Shown here: positions 17,667-26,077 of the stretch, in pieces | Layout: the number at the start of each line of letters is the position of its first letter | Numbering within the stretch: position 1 is the stretch's first letter | Assembly (NCBI RefSeq): GCF_002358085.1 | Contig: NZ_NTJD01000004.1 | Location: 186,001 to 250,000 of the forward strand | Direction of reading: 5' to 3' | Source of the DNA: Pseudothioclava arenosa | GTDB lineage: Bacteria > Pseudomonadota > Alphaproteobacteria > Rhodobacterales > Rhodobacteraceae | Length of the DNA stretch: 64,000 bases | The notes under the pieces: generated by a model | What the model saw: only the letters and a program-made list of their open reading frames with translations | Told to the model about the DNA's origin: nothing | The model's database searches: none | Made by a program: the position numbers and the translations under genes

Positions 17667-18842
17667 CTACGCGCTGATCCCGTGCATCATTTTCGTGATC
17701 GCCGCGTCGTAGACCGGGTGATCCAGGGGCGAGCTGGCCTGAACCTCAAGCGTGAACTGGCCATTCGTCAGCCAGGCCTGATGCAGAACGGTCTCCGGAG
17801 CCTCCTCGGATCTGGCAGCCTGCGCCCCCGGCCCGAGCCGCCGCAGCGCAAAGCCGCGATAGCCACCGGGCAGAACAAGGTCGGGCTCCTGGTCGAGCAG
17901 GCGCAGCCCCGCAAGTCCGCTCCAGCGATCACCGACGATCTCTTGCAATGTCTTCTCGATCCCGCCCGGGCGCAGATAGAGGTTGAACAGCACATCCGGC
18001 GCGCCCTGCGCGCGCAGCAGGTTCCAGCCTGCGGGGCCGCTATAAGGCTGCGGCTCGCTTTCATTCATCACGGTCCCGAGCAACGGCACTTTCTTCGCCG
18101 TACGCTGGCACACGGTGACCTCCCATCCCTCGGGCACGCGCAGCGACACGCCGGTTTCGCCATGCAGATACCAACCGGGTTCGGTCTCGGTCTCGGGCGC
18201 GGCAGCCGGCGTCGCGGCTTCGGCAGGCATCGGTGCGGGCTCTGGCGCTTCCGTCAGAAACGCCTGCGTCTGTGCGACCTTCGACGCCGTCAGCCCCGTG
18301 CGCCACGCCCTGATCCGCTGGCGCAACGCGTTCGGGTCGTCCTGGCCATGAAAGCCGATCAGCGGATGATCCGGGCCGCGCCGAAACCCGTCCGGCACGC
18401 CATGATCGTCGGATTTGCGCGGCGAGCGCGCCCAGTAAACCGTATCGCCCTCGATCTCCAGCCGCGTCTGGTCGAGTTCTGCGGGCGTGAGGCTGCGCAC
18501 CACCCTGCCCCCAAGGATCGACAGCAGCCGCCGGTCGGTGATCGCATAGCTCCAGAGCGGGCCGCGCCGCATCCAGTCGCGCTGCGCGATCAGCGCGGCG
18601 GCCACAATTGCGGCCAAGGCGGGCAGGTAACGCATTGCGTCGCTCGACCCGGCAAGCGCGGGAAAGGCGCCATCCAGAAGCCCTGCCGCCAGCGCAACCC
18701 CAACCGCCACGAGCCCGCCCAAGACCGCGAATTGCGGCGGGCCAAAGAAGGTGCCCTTGCGCGGCGCACCCTGCCAGAGCACCTGCTCTCCGGGCAAAAG
18801 ATGCGCGGCGATGCGCGGGTCGATTTCGGAGGTCGGGATCAT
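17667..18842 (-). CDS. Membrane-anchored protein with a bacterial PH-like domain, function unknown
   Basis: The product is 391 residues. The start has the pattern HLLPGEQVLWQGAPRKG, then two hydrophobic segments (about residues 35-60 and 70-90), then YAITDRRLLSILGG, which together resemble bacterial PH-type membrane proteins. A proline- and alanine-rich linker follows (about 215-245). The C-terminal domain, rich in Gly and Trp, is not recognised. It is the last of four overlapping or closely spaced minus-strand genes that begin at 20398, with 13 bases to the preceding gene. I do not recognise a function. Confidence 0.6.
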   Translation of the reverse strand: MIPTSEIDPRIAAHLLPGEQVLWQGAPRKGTFFGPPQFAVLGGLVAVGVALAAGLLDGAFPALAGSSDAMRYLPALAAIVAAALIAQRDWMRRGPLWSYAITDRRLLSILGGRVVRSLTPAELDQTRLEIEGDTVYWARSPRKSDDHGVPDGFRRGPDHPLIGFHGQDDPNALRQRIRAWRTGLTASKVAQTQAFLTEAPEPAPMPAEAATPAAAPETETEPGWYLHGETGVSLRVPEGWEVTVCQRTAKKVPLLGTVMNESEPQPYSGPAGWNLLRAQGAPDVLFNLYLRPGGIEKTLQEIVGDRWSGLAGLRLLDQEPDLVLPGGYRGFALRRLGPGAQAARSEEAPETVLHQAWLTNGQFTLEVQASSPLDHPVYDAAITKMMHGISA

Positions 18843-18855
18843 CGGGGTACCTCGT

Positions 18856-19269
18856 TCATTGCGCGAAGTAGCGTGGCGGCAGCGCGGCGCCCGGACATCC
18901 CGCGGCCAGGCCTTCGGCCAGAACCGGCCCCTCGCGCCGCAGCGTTTGCGCGGCAAAGACCGCATCGAACGGGCCGCCTTCGGGCCCTTTCGCGGCCGCC
19001 GACACCGCGCGAGCCGAGGGCTTGCTGCGCGGGTCGGGCCAGCTGTCGCGCGCATCCGAAATGCCAAGCCCCGCCTTCGTCGCCGCCAGCTTGATGCGCA
19101 GCATATCGACCTGCGCGACGGGCGTGCCCACCTCGTCGCGGCTCAGCGCCTCGTCGATCTGTTGCAGCAGATCCTGCAGCGTCGCGCAGGGATCGACGGG
19201 CGCGGCGCTCAGGGGCAGGCCGAGGCCAAGCGCCAGCACAAGGGGCATGAGTTTCAGCGCGCCCCTCAT
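18856..19269 (-). CDS. Small exported protein of unknown function
   Basis: This is a 137-residue protein with a Sec signal peptide (MRGALKLMPLVLALGLGLPLSAAP). The mature part has two cysteines (DPCATL and AAGCPG) that could form a disulfide in the periplasm, and a helical middle section. It overlaps the preceding gene by 4 bases and is followed by the PH-like membrane protein. No family is recognised. The coupling to its neighbours shows that it belongs to a small envelope operon. Confidence 0.55.
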   Translation of the reverse strand: MRGALKLMPLVLALGLGLPLSAAPVDPCATLQDLLQQIDEALSRDEVGTPVAQVDMLRIKLAATKAGLGISDARDSWPDPRSKPSARAVSAAAKGPEGGPFDAVFAAQTLRREGPVLAEGLAAGCPGAALPPRYFAQ

Positions 19270-19850
19270 GGGTTCGCCCGGTTCAGCAGCACCGCCCGGC
19301 GCGCGACGACCGGAACGCCATTGGCCACCACATCGGCCTGAAACGCCCCGTAAAGCGTATTCGGGTCCAGCAGCATCAGCCGCATGGTGAAGGTCATCTG
19401 CGCGCCATCCACGGTGGCGGTCGAGTTGCCGATCACGCGCGGCAATTCGAGCTGGTCGCAGCCCGCGACCGCCAGCGCCGCATCGTCGGGCTTGAGCAGC
19501 GGGTCCTTGGCACCGGGCGCCGGGCGCGCCTTGTCCGACCCCGTCCAACGCGGCTCCTCGGCGCGGCGCATCACCATCGGCTGCTGCGCCTCGGGGTGAT
19601 CCAGAACCATCTCGGCCCCTTCGACCGAAATGAACACCTCATCCGCCGCAGGGTCGGAAGGGAACGGCATCACCATGCCCCCCATCTCGACCCAGCCCGC
19701 CATGTGCCGGATCGTCCAGGCCCCGACCATCGCCTGCGCCTGCGCGGGCCAGACATCCGACCCGGTCTCACCGCAGAACGGTGAGGTCTCGGCCAGGGCC
19801 GGGCCACCAAGCGCCCCACAGAAAACCAATGCCGCCGTAAACCGTCGCAT
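19266..19850 (-). CDS. Exported protein of unknown function
   Basis: The product has 194 residues with a signal peptide ending in GGPALAET. The mature protein contains two cysteines (SPFCGET and AGCDQLE) and an acidic, beta-rich character with MVGAWTIRHMAGWVEMGG, which suggests a small periplasmic or lipid-facing beta fold. I place the start at 19850 because the signal peptide starts there; an upstream in-frame start at 19895 would overlap the previous gene. It is the second gene of the four-gene operon, and no function is proposed. Confidence 0.55.
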   Translation of the reverse strand: MRRFTAALVFCGALGGPALAETSPFCGETGSDVWPAQAQAMVGAWTIRHMAGWVEMGGMVMPFPSDPAADEVFISVEGAEMVLDHPEAQQPMVMRRAEEPRWTGSDKARPAPGAKDPLLKPDDAALAVAGCDQLELPRVIGNSTATVDGAQMTFTMRLMLLDPNTLYGAFQADVVANGVPVVARRAVLLNRANP

Positions 19851-19891
19851 CACATTCCCCCGCCCTGACAGGAAAGCCTTATCAACCGTGC

Positions 19892-20398
19892 TCATTCGAT
19901 CCGCGGCACCACCGCCTCGACGCGCAGCGACATCGGCATCGTCACCGAAGCATCGCGCTCACGGCTGTACAGGGGGCCGCGCGTCAGCGTGCCTTCGAGC
20001 GTCCCGGAAACAGCCATCATCTCGCCGTCGAAGCGCATTTCCTCGGGCGTCCAGACCAGGCCGCTTTCCAGTTCCGCGTAATAGGCGGTGCCCTGCTCGG
20101 TCTTGCTCAGGACGATCACCGTCACGTTGTAATAGGGACCATTGGCGAAGTTGGACGCCTCGATCCCGATCGCGGTGGTGCCAAACCCCGCCGCAGGCAA
20201 CAGATCCGCGGCCATCAGAGAAATGCTCCCGCCGGTGCCGCCGGTGCCATAATCGTCGTAATCCGACTGGCCCGCCCAAAGCGCCGCCTCGACGGGCTGG
20301 CCATCGACCGCGCCCGAGATCGTCCCGCCCGGTTCAAGCGCCACGACGGGGCCGGCAAAAGCCGCAAGAAATACCAGAGAAATCAATGCAGCCTTCAT
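19892..20398 (-). CDS. Exported beta-rich protein of unknown function
   Basis: The product has 168 residues with a signal peptide (MKAALISLVFLAAFAGPVVALE). The mature part is rich in Gly, Tyr and acidic residues, has no cysteine pair, and reads like a compact beta-sandwich (GTISGAVDGQPVEAALW and alternating strands). It is the first gene of the four-gene envelope operon, and a GGAGA ribosome site precedes it. I do not recognise a family. Confidence 0.55.
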   Translation of the reverse strand: MKAALISLVFLAAFAGPVVALEPGGTISGAVDGQPVEAALWAGQSDYDDYGTGGTGGSISLMAADLLPAAGFGTTAIGIEASNFANGPYYNVTVIVLSKTEQGTAYYAELESGLVWTPEEMRFDGEMMAVSGTLEGTLTRGPLYSRERDASVTMPMSLRVEAVVPRIE

Positions 20399-20763
20399 GC
20401 TGCGGGTCTCCTTACACACAGCTCGACCGAGTCCACGCAAGCGACCCAGAGTTGTTCCGTGACGCCCGCACAGGAAATGCACCGATGCTCCAACCGACCC
20501 TGTTCCCTGCTCCTGTCGCCGCGACCCAAGCCGACACAAGGCCGACGCGCGCCGCAAATTACAACAACAGGAAAGGGACCGACTGGAGCATCAGCCCGAT
20601 ATCATCTGAAATCGAGATATCCCACATGTGAACATCCCGTGCCGAAGCACTTCTGAAAAGTCTCGCAACGCGGCACTCGTTACCTGAATTCACGGGTGCT
20701 CATTGCCGCGCTGCCTCAATACGACTCAGGATGGCATGAACCGGGGCGGTGCGCCCCCCCTGT
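20399..20763. other. Intergenic region, 365 bases, no gene recognised
   Basis: This lies between the response-regulator gene (reading left, stop at 20764) and the envelope operon start at 20398. It contains a short stem at 20743-20757 (GGGGCG with CGCCCC) that may end the regulator transcript, and two GATATC-like words around 20598 and 20620. The open frames in it have no ribosome site and are not supported. Confidence 0.45.
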
Positions 20764-21768
20764 TCAGAGGGGAAGCACCGGCGGAAGCGACAGGATCAGG
20801 GCGATCAGGTCGCTTTGCCGGTTGGTTTCCGTCTTGGAAAACAGGTTCTTGAGGTGAAACGTGACGGTCGTCCCGGAAATGCCCAGCCCGCGCGCGATCT
20901 CGTCGGGGCGTTGGCCGTGGGCCAGAAGGCTGGCGATCCGCGCCTCGGTCGGGGTCAGCCGAAAGGCCCGTGCGAGCAGGTCGCTATCGGGCACGTTGCG
21001 CTGTGCCGGATCGACGATCAGAACCAGCACCGCCGCCTGCCCTTCGGCCTTTCCGGCAAGCGGTCCGACCAGCAAGATCAGATCGCGCGCACCATCGCTG
21101 CGCGGCACGCTGACCGGCTCGACGCCGCGGATATCGCCACGCAGGCAGCCGTCGACCACCTCGCGCAGCTGAGAGTTCTCGGCGCAAAGCAGACGTGTGC
21201 CGATGCGCAGGCCGCTCTCGTCATTACACAGCGCGCGCGCCGCGGCATTGGCCTGCAACACCATCCCGTCACCGTCCAGAAGAACGATCCCCGGCGCCAG
21301 CCGATCGATCGCGGTGCCCCCGGACGCAACCGCCGCGCGCAACGCCGAGCGCGCCTCGTCAAGGCGCGCTCCGACCGCCGCCCGCACCCGTTCCACTTGC
21401 CGCAGATGCGCCGCGATCGTGGCGAGCATTACCTCGTAATCCACTGGTTTTACGAGATAATCATCCGCACCCGCGCGCTTGCCGGCAAGGATATCCGTGC
21501 GCGCGCCAAGCGCGGTCAGGAACAGGAATGGCACATCCGCCAGATCGGGCCGATGGGTCCGCACATGCGCCATCAGCCCCGGCCCATCGAGCCCGGGCAT
21601 GCAGATATCACAGAGGATCAGGTCGGGCCGCGTATCGTCCAGCAGGGCCTTCGCCTGCACCCCGTCGACCGCGCGGACCACCTCATAACCGGCCTCGTGC
21701 AGCTCGGCCGCGATGTCTTCGCGCAGCGAGGCCTCGTCCTCGCAGACCAGAATGCAGGGCGTCGTCAT
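20764..21768 (-). CDS. Response regulator, receiver-PAS-LuxR type
   Basis: The protein is 334 residues. An N-terminal receiver carries the acidic pocket CEDE, the phospho-acceptor region DLILCDICMPGLDG and Lys in DYLVKPVD. A PAS-like middle follows (about 150-260), and the C-terminus is a LuxR/GerE helix-turn-helix (LTPTEARIASLLAHGQRPDEIARGLG as a spaced pattern). It overlaps the kinase gene by 4 bases (ATGA), so the two form a cognate pair. Output is transcription control; targets are unknown. A PAS in the linker is uncommon for this class. Confidence 0.85.
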   Translation of the reverse strand: MTTPCILVCEDEASLREDIAAELHEAGYEVVRAVDGVQAKALLDDTRPDLILCDICMPGLDGPGLMAHVRTHRPDLADVPFLFLTALGARTDILAGKRAGADDYLVKPVDYEVMLATIAAHLRQVERVRAAVGARLDEARSALRAAVASGGTAIDRLAPGIVLLDGDGMVLQANAAARALCNDESGLRIGTRLLCAENSQLREVVDGCLRGDIRGVEPVSVPRSDGARDLILLVGPLAGKAEGQAAVLVLIVDPAQRNVPDSDLLARAFRLTPTEARIASLLAHGQRPDEIARGLGISGTTVTFHLKNLFSKTETNRQSDLIALILSLPPVLPL

Positions 21769-23105
21769 GCCGCCTCCTCAACCGGGGCGCGCGCGCGCAA
21801 CCAGAGCGTGAACACCGACCCGACCCCGGGCCAGCTTGCGACCTCGATCGTGCCGCCTTGCAACTGCGCCAGCCGCCGCGCCGTCCAGAGCCCGATCCCG
21901 CTGCCATCGCCCCCGGCATGCGGCCCACGCCGGAACCGGTCGAAGATCCGTTCAAGATCCTCCGCCGCGATCCCCGGCCCCTTGTCGACCACCGCGCAGG
22001 CGACCCGCCCCTCGGCCTCGAATATCCGCAGCACCACTGCCTCCGAGGAATGGCGCAGCGCGTTCTCCAGCAGGTTCATCACCGCATGCAGCGTCAGCCC
22101 CGGATCGAACCAGGCCTCAAGCGGTTCCCGCTCAGCCTCAAGGCGCAGCGCACGCCCCGGATGACGCGCGCCCAGATCCTGCAACAGCAGCCGCAACGGC
22201 GCGACAAGATCATGACGCGCGCAATCGGCGACCTTCTGGTCATTGTCGATCTGCCCGCTCAGGAGCGCCGCATCCACCAGCCGCGTCAGGTCCGAGACGG
22301 TGTTTCGGATCGTCTCAAGTCGCGTGCTTTGCTCAGTGGGCGTGATCGTGCCCTGCCGGCGCATGATCCGCTGCGCCGCGCTGTCGATCACCGCCAGCGG
22401 CGTGCGGAACTGATGCGAAACCACCGCCGCGAAATCGCGCCAATAGGCGCCTTGCGCGCGTTCCTCGCGCAGATCCTGCTCCAGTCGCACCGCATTCAGG
22501 CGCAGCTCTTCGGCGCGCAGCAACTCGCGCTGGTCACGTACCAGCCGCCAGCCCAGATAGCTTGCCATTGCAAGCCCCAAAGCGAGCGACAAGATCACCT
22601 GCGTCACCGCCCCGCGATAGGTCTCGAGCCGCTCCGAAACGCCTTCCCATTCGAACATCATCGCGCGTGTCGCCGAGCGGTGCAGCGGCTCGCGCAGGGT
22701 TTCGAGCGCCTGCGCCAGCTCGGTCGCACGTGCCTCGGTCAGGGGCGCGCGGTTCGGGTCGAACGCAAGCACCGCAGCAGAGGGCGCCGCCACCGCCTGC
22801 GCCTGACCGATATCCTCAAGATAGCGCTGCTGCGGCCCGTCTTCGAGCAGGTGCAGACGGCTCGCCAGAAGGTCGAAACGCTCAGCGATGGCCGGGTCCG
22901 AGGGCGGCAGCCGCGCGAGCAGCGCATCAAGGCGCAGCAGTTCAATCTCGGCCTGCCCGACGACCCAGAGCATGTTCACCTCAAGGCTCAGCCGCATCGA
23001 CTTTTCAATCGTCGTCAGCCGCACCAATCCGAAAATCAGCAGCCCCAGGCTGAGCAGCACGATCCCGAAGGGAAGGCCCGTATGGAGACGCCGTTTCGGC
23101 GTCAT
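21765..23105 (-). CDS. Membrane sensor histidine kinase
   Basis: This kinase of 446 residues has a first membrane helix at about 13-32, a periplasmic region of about 140 residues with predicted helices, and a second helix near 175-195. A coiled coil leads to the HisKA box FAAVVSHQFRTPLAV, and the HATPase shows NLLENALRHS, DKGPGIA and GSGIGLW. It overlaps the response-regulator gene downstream and the periplasmic pterin-fold protein upstream, so the three form one system. The periplasmic input region has no cysteines or obvious ligand motif. The signal is probably delivered by the upstream protein. Confidence 0.88.
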   Translation of the reverse strand: MTPKRRLHTGLPFGIVLLSLGLLIFGLVRLTTIEKSMRLSLEVNMLWVVGQAEIELLRLDALLARLPPSDPAIAERFDLLASRLHLLEDGPQQRYLEDIGQAQAVAAPSAAVLAFDPNRAPLTEARATELAQALETLREPLHRSATRAMMFEWEGVSERLETYRGAVTQVILSLALGLAMASYLGWRLVRDQRELLRAEELRLNAVRLEQDLREERAQGAYWRDFAAVVSHQFRTPLAVIDSAAQRIMRRQGTITPTEQSTRLETIRNTVSDLTRLVDAALLSGQIDNDQKVADCARHDLVAPLRLLLQDLGARHPGRALRLEAEREPLEAWFDPGLTLHAVMNLLENALRHSSEAVVLRIFEAEGRVACAVVDKGPGIAAEDLERIFDRFRRGPHAGGDGSGIGLWTARRLAQLQGGTIEVASWPGVGSVFTLWLRARAPVEEAA

Positions 23106-23578
23106 TGCGCCTCGACGCGGGTCAGTTGCCAGACCCAGCGGAAGTCATAACGGATATCTTCGAGCTCGGGGAAATCGTCGCGCGGGTAGACGATCCAGAC
23201 CGGCCCCTTGTCGCGCGGGGTCAGCGCCTCGCCATTCATTGCCGTGGCCGCGAGAACGTCGAAGCGGGTGAAATCCGTGGTCGGGATCTCGATTTCGTAA
23301 TCGTTGAGCGCGATCGCCAGAACGGATTTCGCCTCGACCCCGGCAGCCTTAAGCACGTCACGCATCAAGGGGCCGGTGAACCGCTGCGGCCCGTCGGTGA
23401 CGCTGGTATGTGTGACGATCTCGTGCTGGGGCAAGGCCTCGAACGCGGCCACGTCAAGCTCCGCGACGCTGCCATCGGCCCGCAGGAAAGTCAGCAGATG
23501 TTCGGCCCGCGCCGCCGCGCCGCTCGCCATCAGGCCCAGCACGACAACCCCCGAAAAGACGCTCCTGATACCTGCCAC
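23102..23578 (-). CDS. Periplasmic molybdopterin-fold protein, candidate pterin sensor (PruR-like)
   Basis: The product is about 158 residues with a Sec signal peptide from the GTG at 23578 (VAGIRSVFSGVVVLGLMASG), which has a GGAG site 7 bases upstream. The mature part reads RFTGPLMRDVLKAAGV, ALNDYEIEIPTTDF and GPVWIVYPRDDF, the pattern of the sulfite-oxidase-like pterin-binding fold. The cysteine that holds molybdenum in true oxidoreductases is absent, so an enzyme role is unlikely. It overlaps the kinase start by 4 bases. PruR of Agrobacterium, a pterin-binding partner of a signalling protein, is the closest precedent I know. The ligand is inferred. Confidence 0.65.
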   Translation of the reverse strand: MAGIRSVFSGVVVLGLMASGAAARAEHLLTFLRADGSVAELDVAAFEALPQHEIVTHTSVTDGPQRFTGPLMRDVLKAAGVEAKSVLAIALNDYEIEIPTTDFTRFDVLAATAMNGEALTPRDKGPVWIVYPRDDFPELEDIRYDFRWVWQLTRVEAQ

Positions 23579-23676
23579 AAACACACTCCGGATCGCTGAG
23601 ATGATCTCTGCGACGAAGATGAAAGCAATTTGCCGCAACGGCAATGCAAATCTTAACACTTTTTCCCGAGGTCGCC

Positions 23677-24333
23677 TTAGCGCGCCGCCTGCGCGAGGCT
23701 GATCTGCTCGGTGCGCGCGCCTTCCGAGACCGCTTCAAGCACCGCCCGCCCGATCGCCTCGCCAAGCGCGGTATGCAGCCCGGCAAAGGCCAGTTCGGGG
23801 CCGGTTTGCGCCGAGGCGAGCGCGATGCAATCCGTGCCCGTCCCCGAGGCGATGCCACCGGGCAGCTGGTGCCCCTCGGCCAGGATCGCGGCGGTGCGCG
23901 CCTCGGTGATGATCGAGAGCGCCTCGAGCTGCGCCGACTGGCTCAGCGCGGCATGGACCTGCACGGCGATATTGATCGTGCCGTAGCTTGCGGGCGGCGC
24001 GGCGCGGCGCGACCCGACCGCCTCGATATTGCCCAGCCCGACCGTGGCCAGCGCCTCGACCGTCACCCCCTCGACCGTGACCTTGCGATAGTGATGATGG
24101 CGAATGTCGCGCGAGGTCAGGAAACAGACCGCCGGCGCCGCGCCCTGCCCCGCGACCTCTTCGGCGAGCCAGGTTTCGGCGTCGAATTCTTCGGTGAGGT
24201 CGGCATTGCGCACCTCGCGCCAAAGGATGCGCTCGGCCAGAACCAGCCCCGGCCGATAGGGGCACCAGGACAGAACCTGATGCGGCGCACCCAGATCCGC
24301 CGCAAGCCAAGGCTGCGCGCAAGAGACCTTCAT
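23677..24333 (-). CDS. cbiZ: Adenosylcobinamide amidohydrolase CbiZ
   Basis: This 218-residue enzyme cleaves the aminopropanol side chain of adenosylcobinamide or pseudocobalamin to give adenosylcobyric acid, which can be rebuilt with the cell's own nucleotide loop. Visible are LTSRDIRHHHY, VEALATVGLGNIEAVG and ASGTGTDCIALAS, as in CbiZ. It overlaps the upstream btuD stop by 4 bases and is the last gene of the btuBFCD-cbiZ operon. It makes use of the corrinoids that the transporter imports. CbiZ is typical of Rhodobacter. Confidence 0.88.
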   Translation of the reverse strand: MKVSCAQPWLAADLGAPHQVLSWCPYRPGLVLAERILWREVRNADLTEEFDAETWLAEEVAGQGAAPAVCFLTSRDIRHHHYRKVTVEGVTVEALATVGLGNIEAVGSRRAAPPASYGTINIAVQVHAALSQSAQLEALSIITEARTAAILAEGHQLPGGIASGTGTDCIALASAQTGPELAFAGLHTALGEAIGRAVLEAVSEGARTEQISLAQAAR

Positions 24334-25085
24334 CGGCCGATCACCGAGAGCGGCTGAAAGATCGGGCCCTCGTCGCGCCAGTCGACATGGGCGCGCAGGT
24401 GGAACACCTCGGCAAGGTTTTCCGGGCTCAGCACATCGCGCGGCGCGCCATCGGCCACGATCCGCCCGCGCGCCATCAACACGAGCCGCGTGCAATGGCG
24501 CGCGGCCAGCCCGAGGTCGTGAAGCGAGGCGATCACCGTGCCCCCCGCGCGCGCATGGGCGGCAAACACCTCCATCACGCTGATCTGCGCCGCAGGATCG
24601 AGCCCCGCAGTCGGCTCGTCCGCCAGCAGAACCGGCGCCTCTTGCGCCAGCGCCCGCGCGATCAGCACGCGCGCCTTTTCGCCGCCCGACAGCTCGGTCG
24701 CGGGGCGGTGGCGCAGGCCTTCGAGCCCCATTTCCGCGATCGCGCGTTCGATCGCCGCGCGGTTCTGCGCGGGCGTCGCCGCCGGATGCGGCATCCGGCC
24801 AAGCGCCACCACATCCTCGGCGGGCATCGGCCAGGCGATCTCGCGCTCTTGCGGCAGGAAGGCCGCGTGGCGGGCGCGTGCCTCGGGGCGAAGCGCGCGT
24901 AGCGAGTTTTCACCGCTCGACGGCAAGAGCCCGAGGATCGCGCGCATCAGCGTGGTCTTGCCCGCGCCGTTCGGGCCCAGAAGCCCGACGAACTCACCCG
25001 CCGCGACCGAGAGATCCGCTCGATCGACGACCGGGCATTCGCCGCGCCGCACGCTCAGGCTGGAAAGCTGGAGGACCGGGCTCAT
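24330..25085 (-). CDS. btuD: Cobalamin/corrinoid ABC transporter ATP-binding protein
   Basis: The ATPase is 251 residues with Walker A GPNGAGKTT, Q-loop, signature LSGGEKARV, Walker B LLADEPTAGLDP and switch His in SLHD. It is a BtuD/FecE-like cytoplasmic subunit of a type II importer. It overlaps btuC by 4 bases. The btu name comes from the operon, which also has btuB, btuF, btuC, cbiZ and a cobalamin riboswitch. By sequence alone a haem or siderophore transporter ATPase would look similar. Confidence 0.87.
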   Translation of the reverse strand: MSPVLQLSSLSVRRGECPVVDRADLSVAAGEFVGLLGPNGAGKTTLMRAILGLLPSSGENSLRALRPEARARHAAFLPQEREIAWPMPAEDVVALGRMPHPAATPAQNRAAIERAIAEMGLEGLRHRPATELSGGEKARVLIARALAQEAPVLLADEPTAGLDPAAQISVMEVFAAHARAGGTVIASLHDLGLAARHCTRLVLMARGRIVADGAPRDVLSPENLAEVFHLRAHVDWRDEGPIFQPLSVIGR

Positions 25086-26077
25086 GCGATGTCCTTCCGG
25101 CGGCGCAGGATCAGGTGCAGGAAGAAGGGCGAGCCAACCAGCGCCGTCAGCACGCCAAGCTTGAGGTCGCGGTCGGGCGCGATCACGCGCACCACGATAT
25201 CGGCGGCCAGAACCACCGCCGCCCCGCCAAGCGCCGAAGCGGGCAAGAGCCGGGCGGGGCTTGCGCCCACCGCGCGGCGCAACAGATGCGGCACGACAAG
25301 ACCCACGAAGCCGATCGCGCCCGCGACCGCCGTCGCCGCCCCCACCATCGCCGCCGTCGCGAACACCACCCAGAGCCGCAGCCGCATCAGGTCGACCCCC
25401 ATCGAGGCCGCCGCATCCTCGCCCAGCGTCAGCGCATCCAGCCCGCGCCAGGCCCGCGTCATCATCAGCATCCCGCCCAGAATGAAGGGCGCCGCCAGCC
25501 CCACATGCAGCATCGAGCGATCGGCCAGCGAACCCATCATCCAGAACATGATCTCGGAGGCGGCAAAGGGGTTGGGCGAAAGGTTCAGAACCAGCGAGGT
25601 CAGCGCCGAGGCGAGCGCGGAAATCCCGATCCCGGCCAGGATCAGCGTCTGGATCGCGCCGCGCGGCCCCGCGAGCGCGAGGATCAGGAGAACCGAGATC
25701 AGCGCGCCCAAAAGCGCCGCCAGCGGCAGCGCCAGCGCGAAGGCCGCGGCAAGGCCGGTCTGCAAGGCCAGAACCGCGCCAAGCGCCGCCGAGGCCGAGG
25801 TGCCGATCAGGCCGGGCTCGGCCAGCGGGTTGCGCAACAGCCCCTGCATTGCCGCCCCCGAAAGCCCCAGTGCCACGCCCACCAGCACGCCCAGAATGGC
25901 GCGCGGCAGGCGCACCTCGCGCATCACCAGCGTGACCATCTCGCCCTCGCCGCGAAACAAGGCGGCCAGCGAGTCGCCCAGCCCGATCGCCGCCGGGCCG
26001 ACCAGCAAAGACCCCGCGAACAGCACCAGCACCGCCGCAAACAAGGCCATCAGGATCAGGGAATAGCACCGCGTCAT
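25082..26077 (-). CDS. btuC: Cobalamin/corrinoid ABC transporter permease
   Basis: The permease is 331 residues with about ten membrane helices and the FecCD family pattern VREVRLPRAILGVLVGVALGLSG, and the coupling region GFVGLVVPHLLRR. It forms the channel of a type II importer with BtuD and BtuF. It overlaps both btuD and btuF by 4 bases. A larger apparent frame that joins this region to btuD in another reading frame is an artefact. Confidence 0.88.
   Translation of the reverse strand: MTRCYSLILMALFAAVLVLFAGSLLVGPAAIGLGDSLAALFRGEGEMVTLVMREVRLPRAILGVLVGVALGLSGAAMQGLLRNPLAEPGLIGTSASAALGAVLALQTGLAAAFALALPLAALLGALISVLLILALAGPRGAIQTLILAGIGISALASALTSLVLNLSPNPFAASEIMFWMMGSLADRSMLHVGLAAPFILGGMLMMTRAWRGLDALTLGEDAAASMGVDLMRLRLWVVFATAAMVGAATAVAGAIGFVGLVVPHLLRRAVGASPARLLPASALGGAAVVLAADIVVRVIAPDRDLKLGVLTALVGSPFFLHLILRRRKDIA

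Noticed and set aside
20459-20656. A 65-residue open frame in the gap before the response regulator
   Set aside because: No ribosome site, no resemblance, and a composition like the non-coding surroundings.
24330-26069. A 579-residue frame that looks like a permease-ATPase fusion
   Set aside because: Only the C-terminal part (btuD) is real coding; the upstream part is a wrong frame of btuC, which has its own intact frame ending at 25082.
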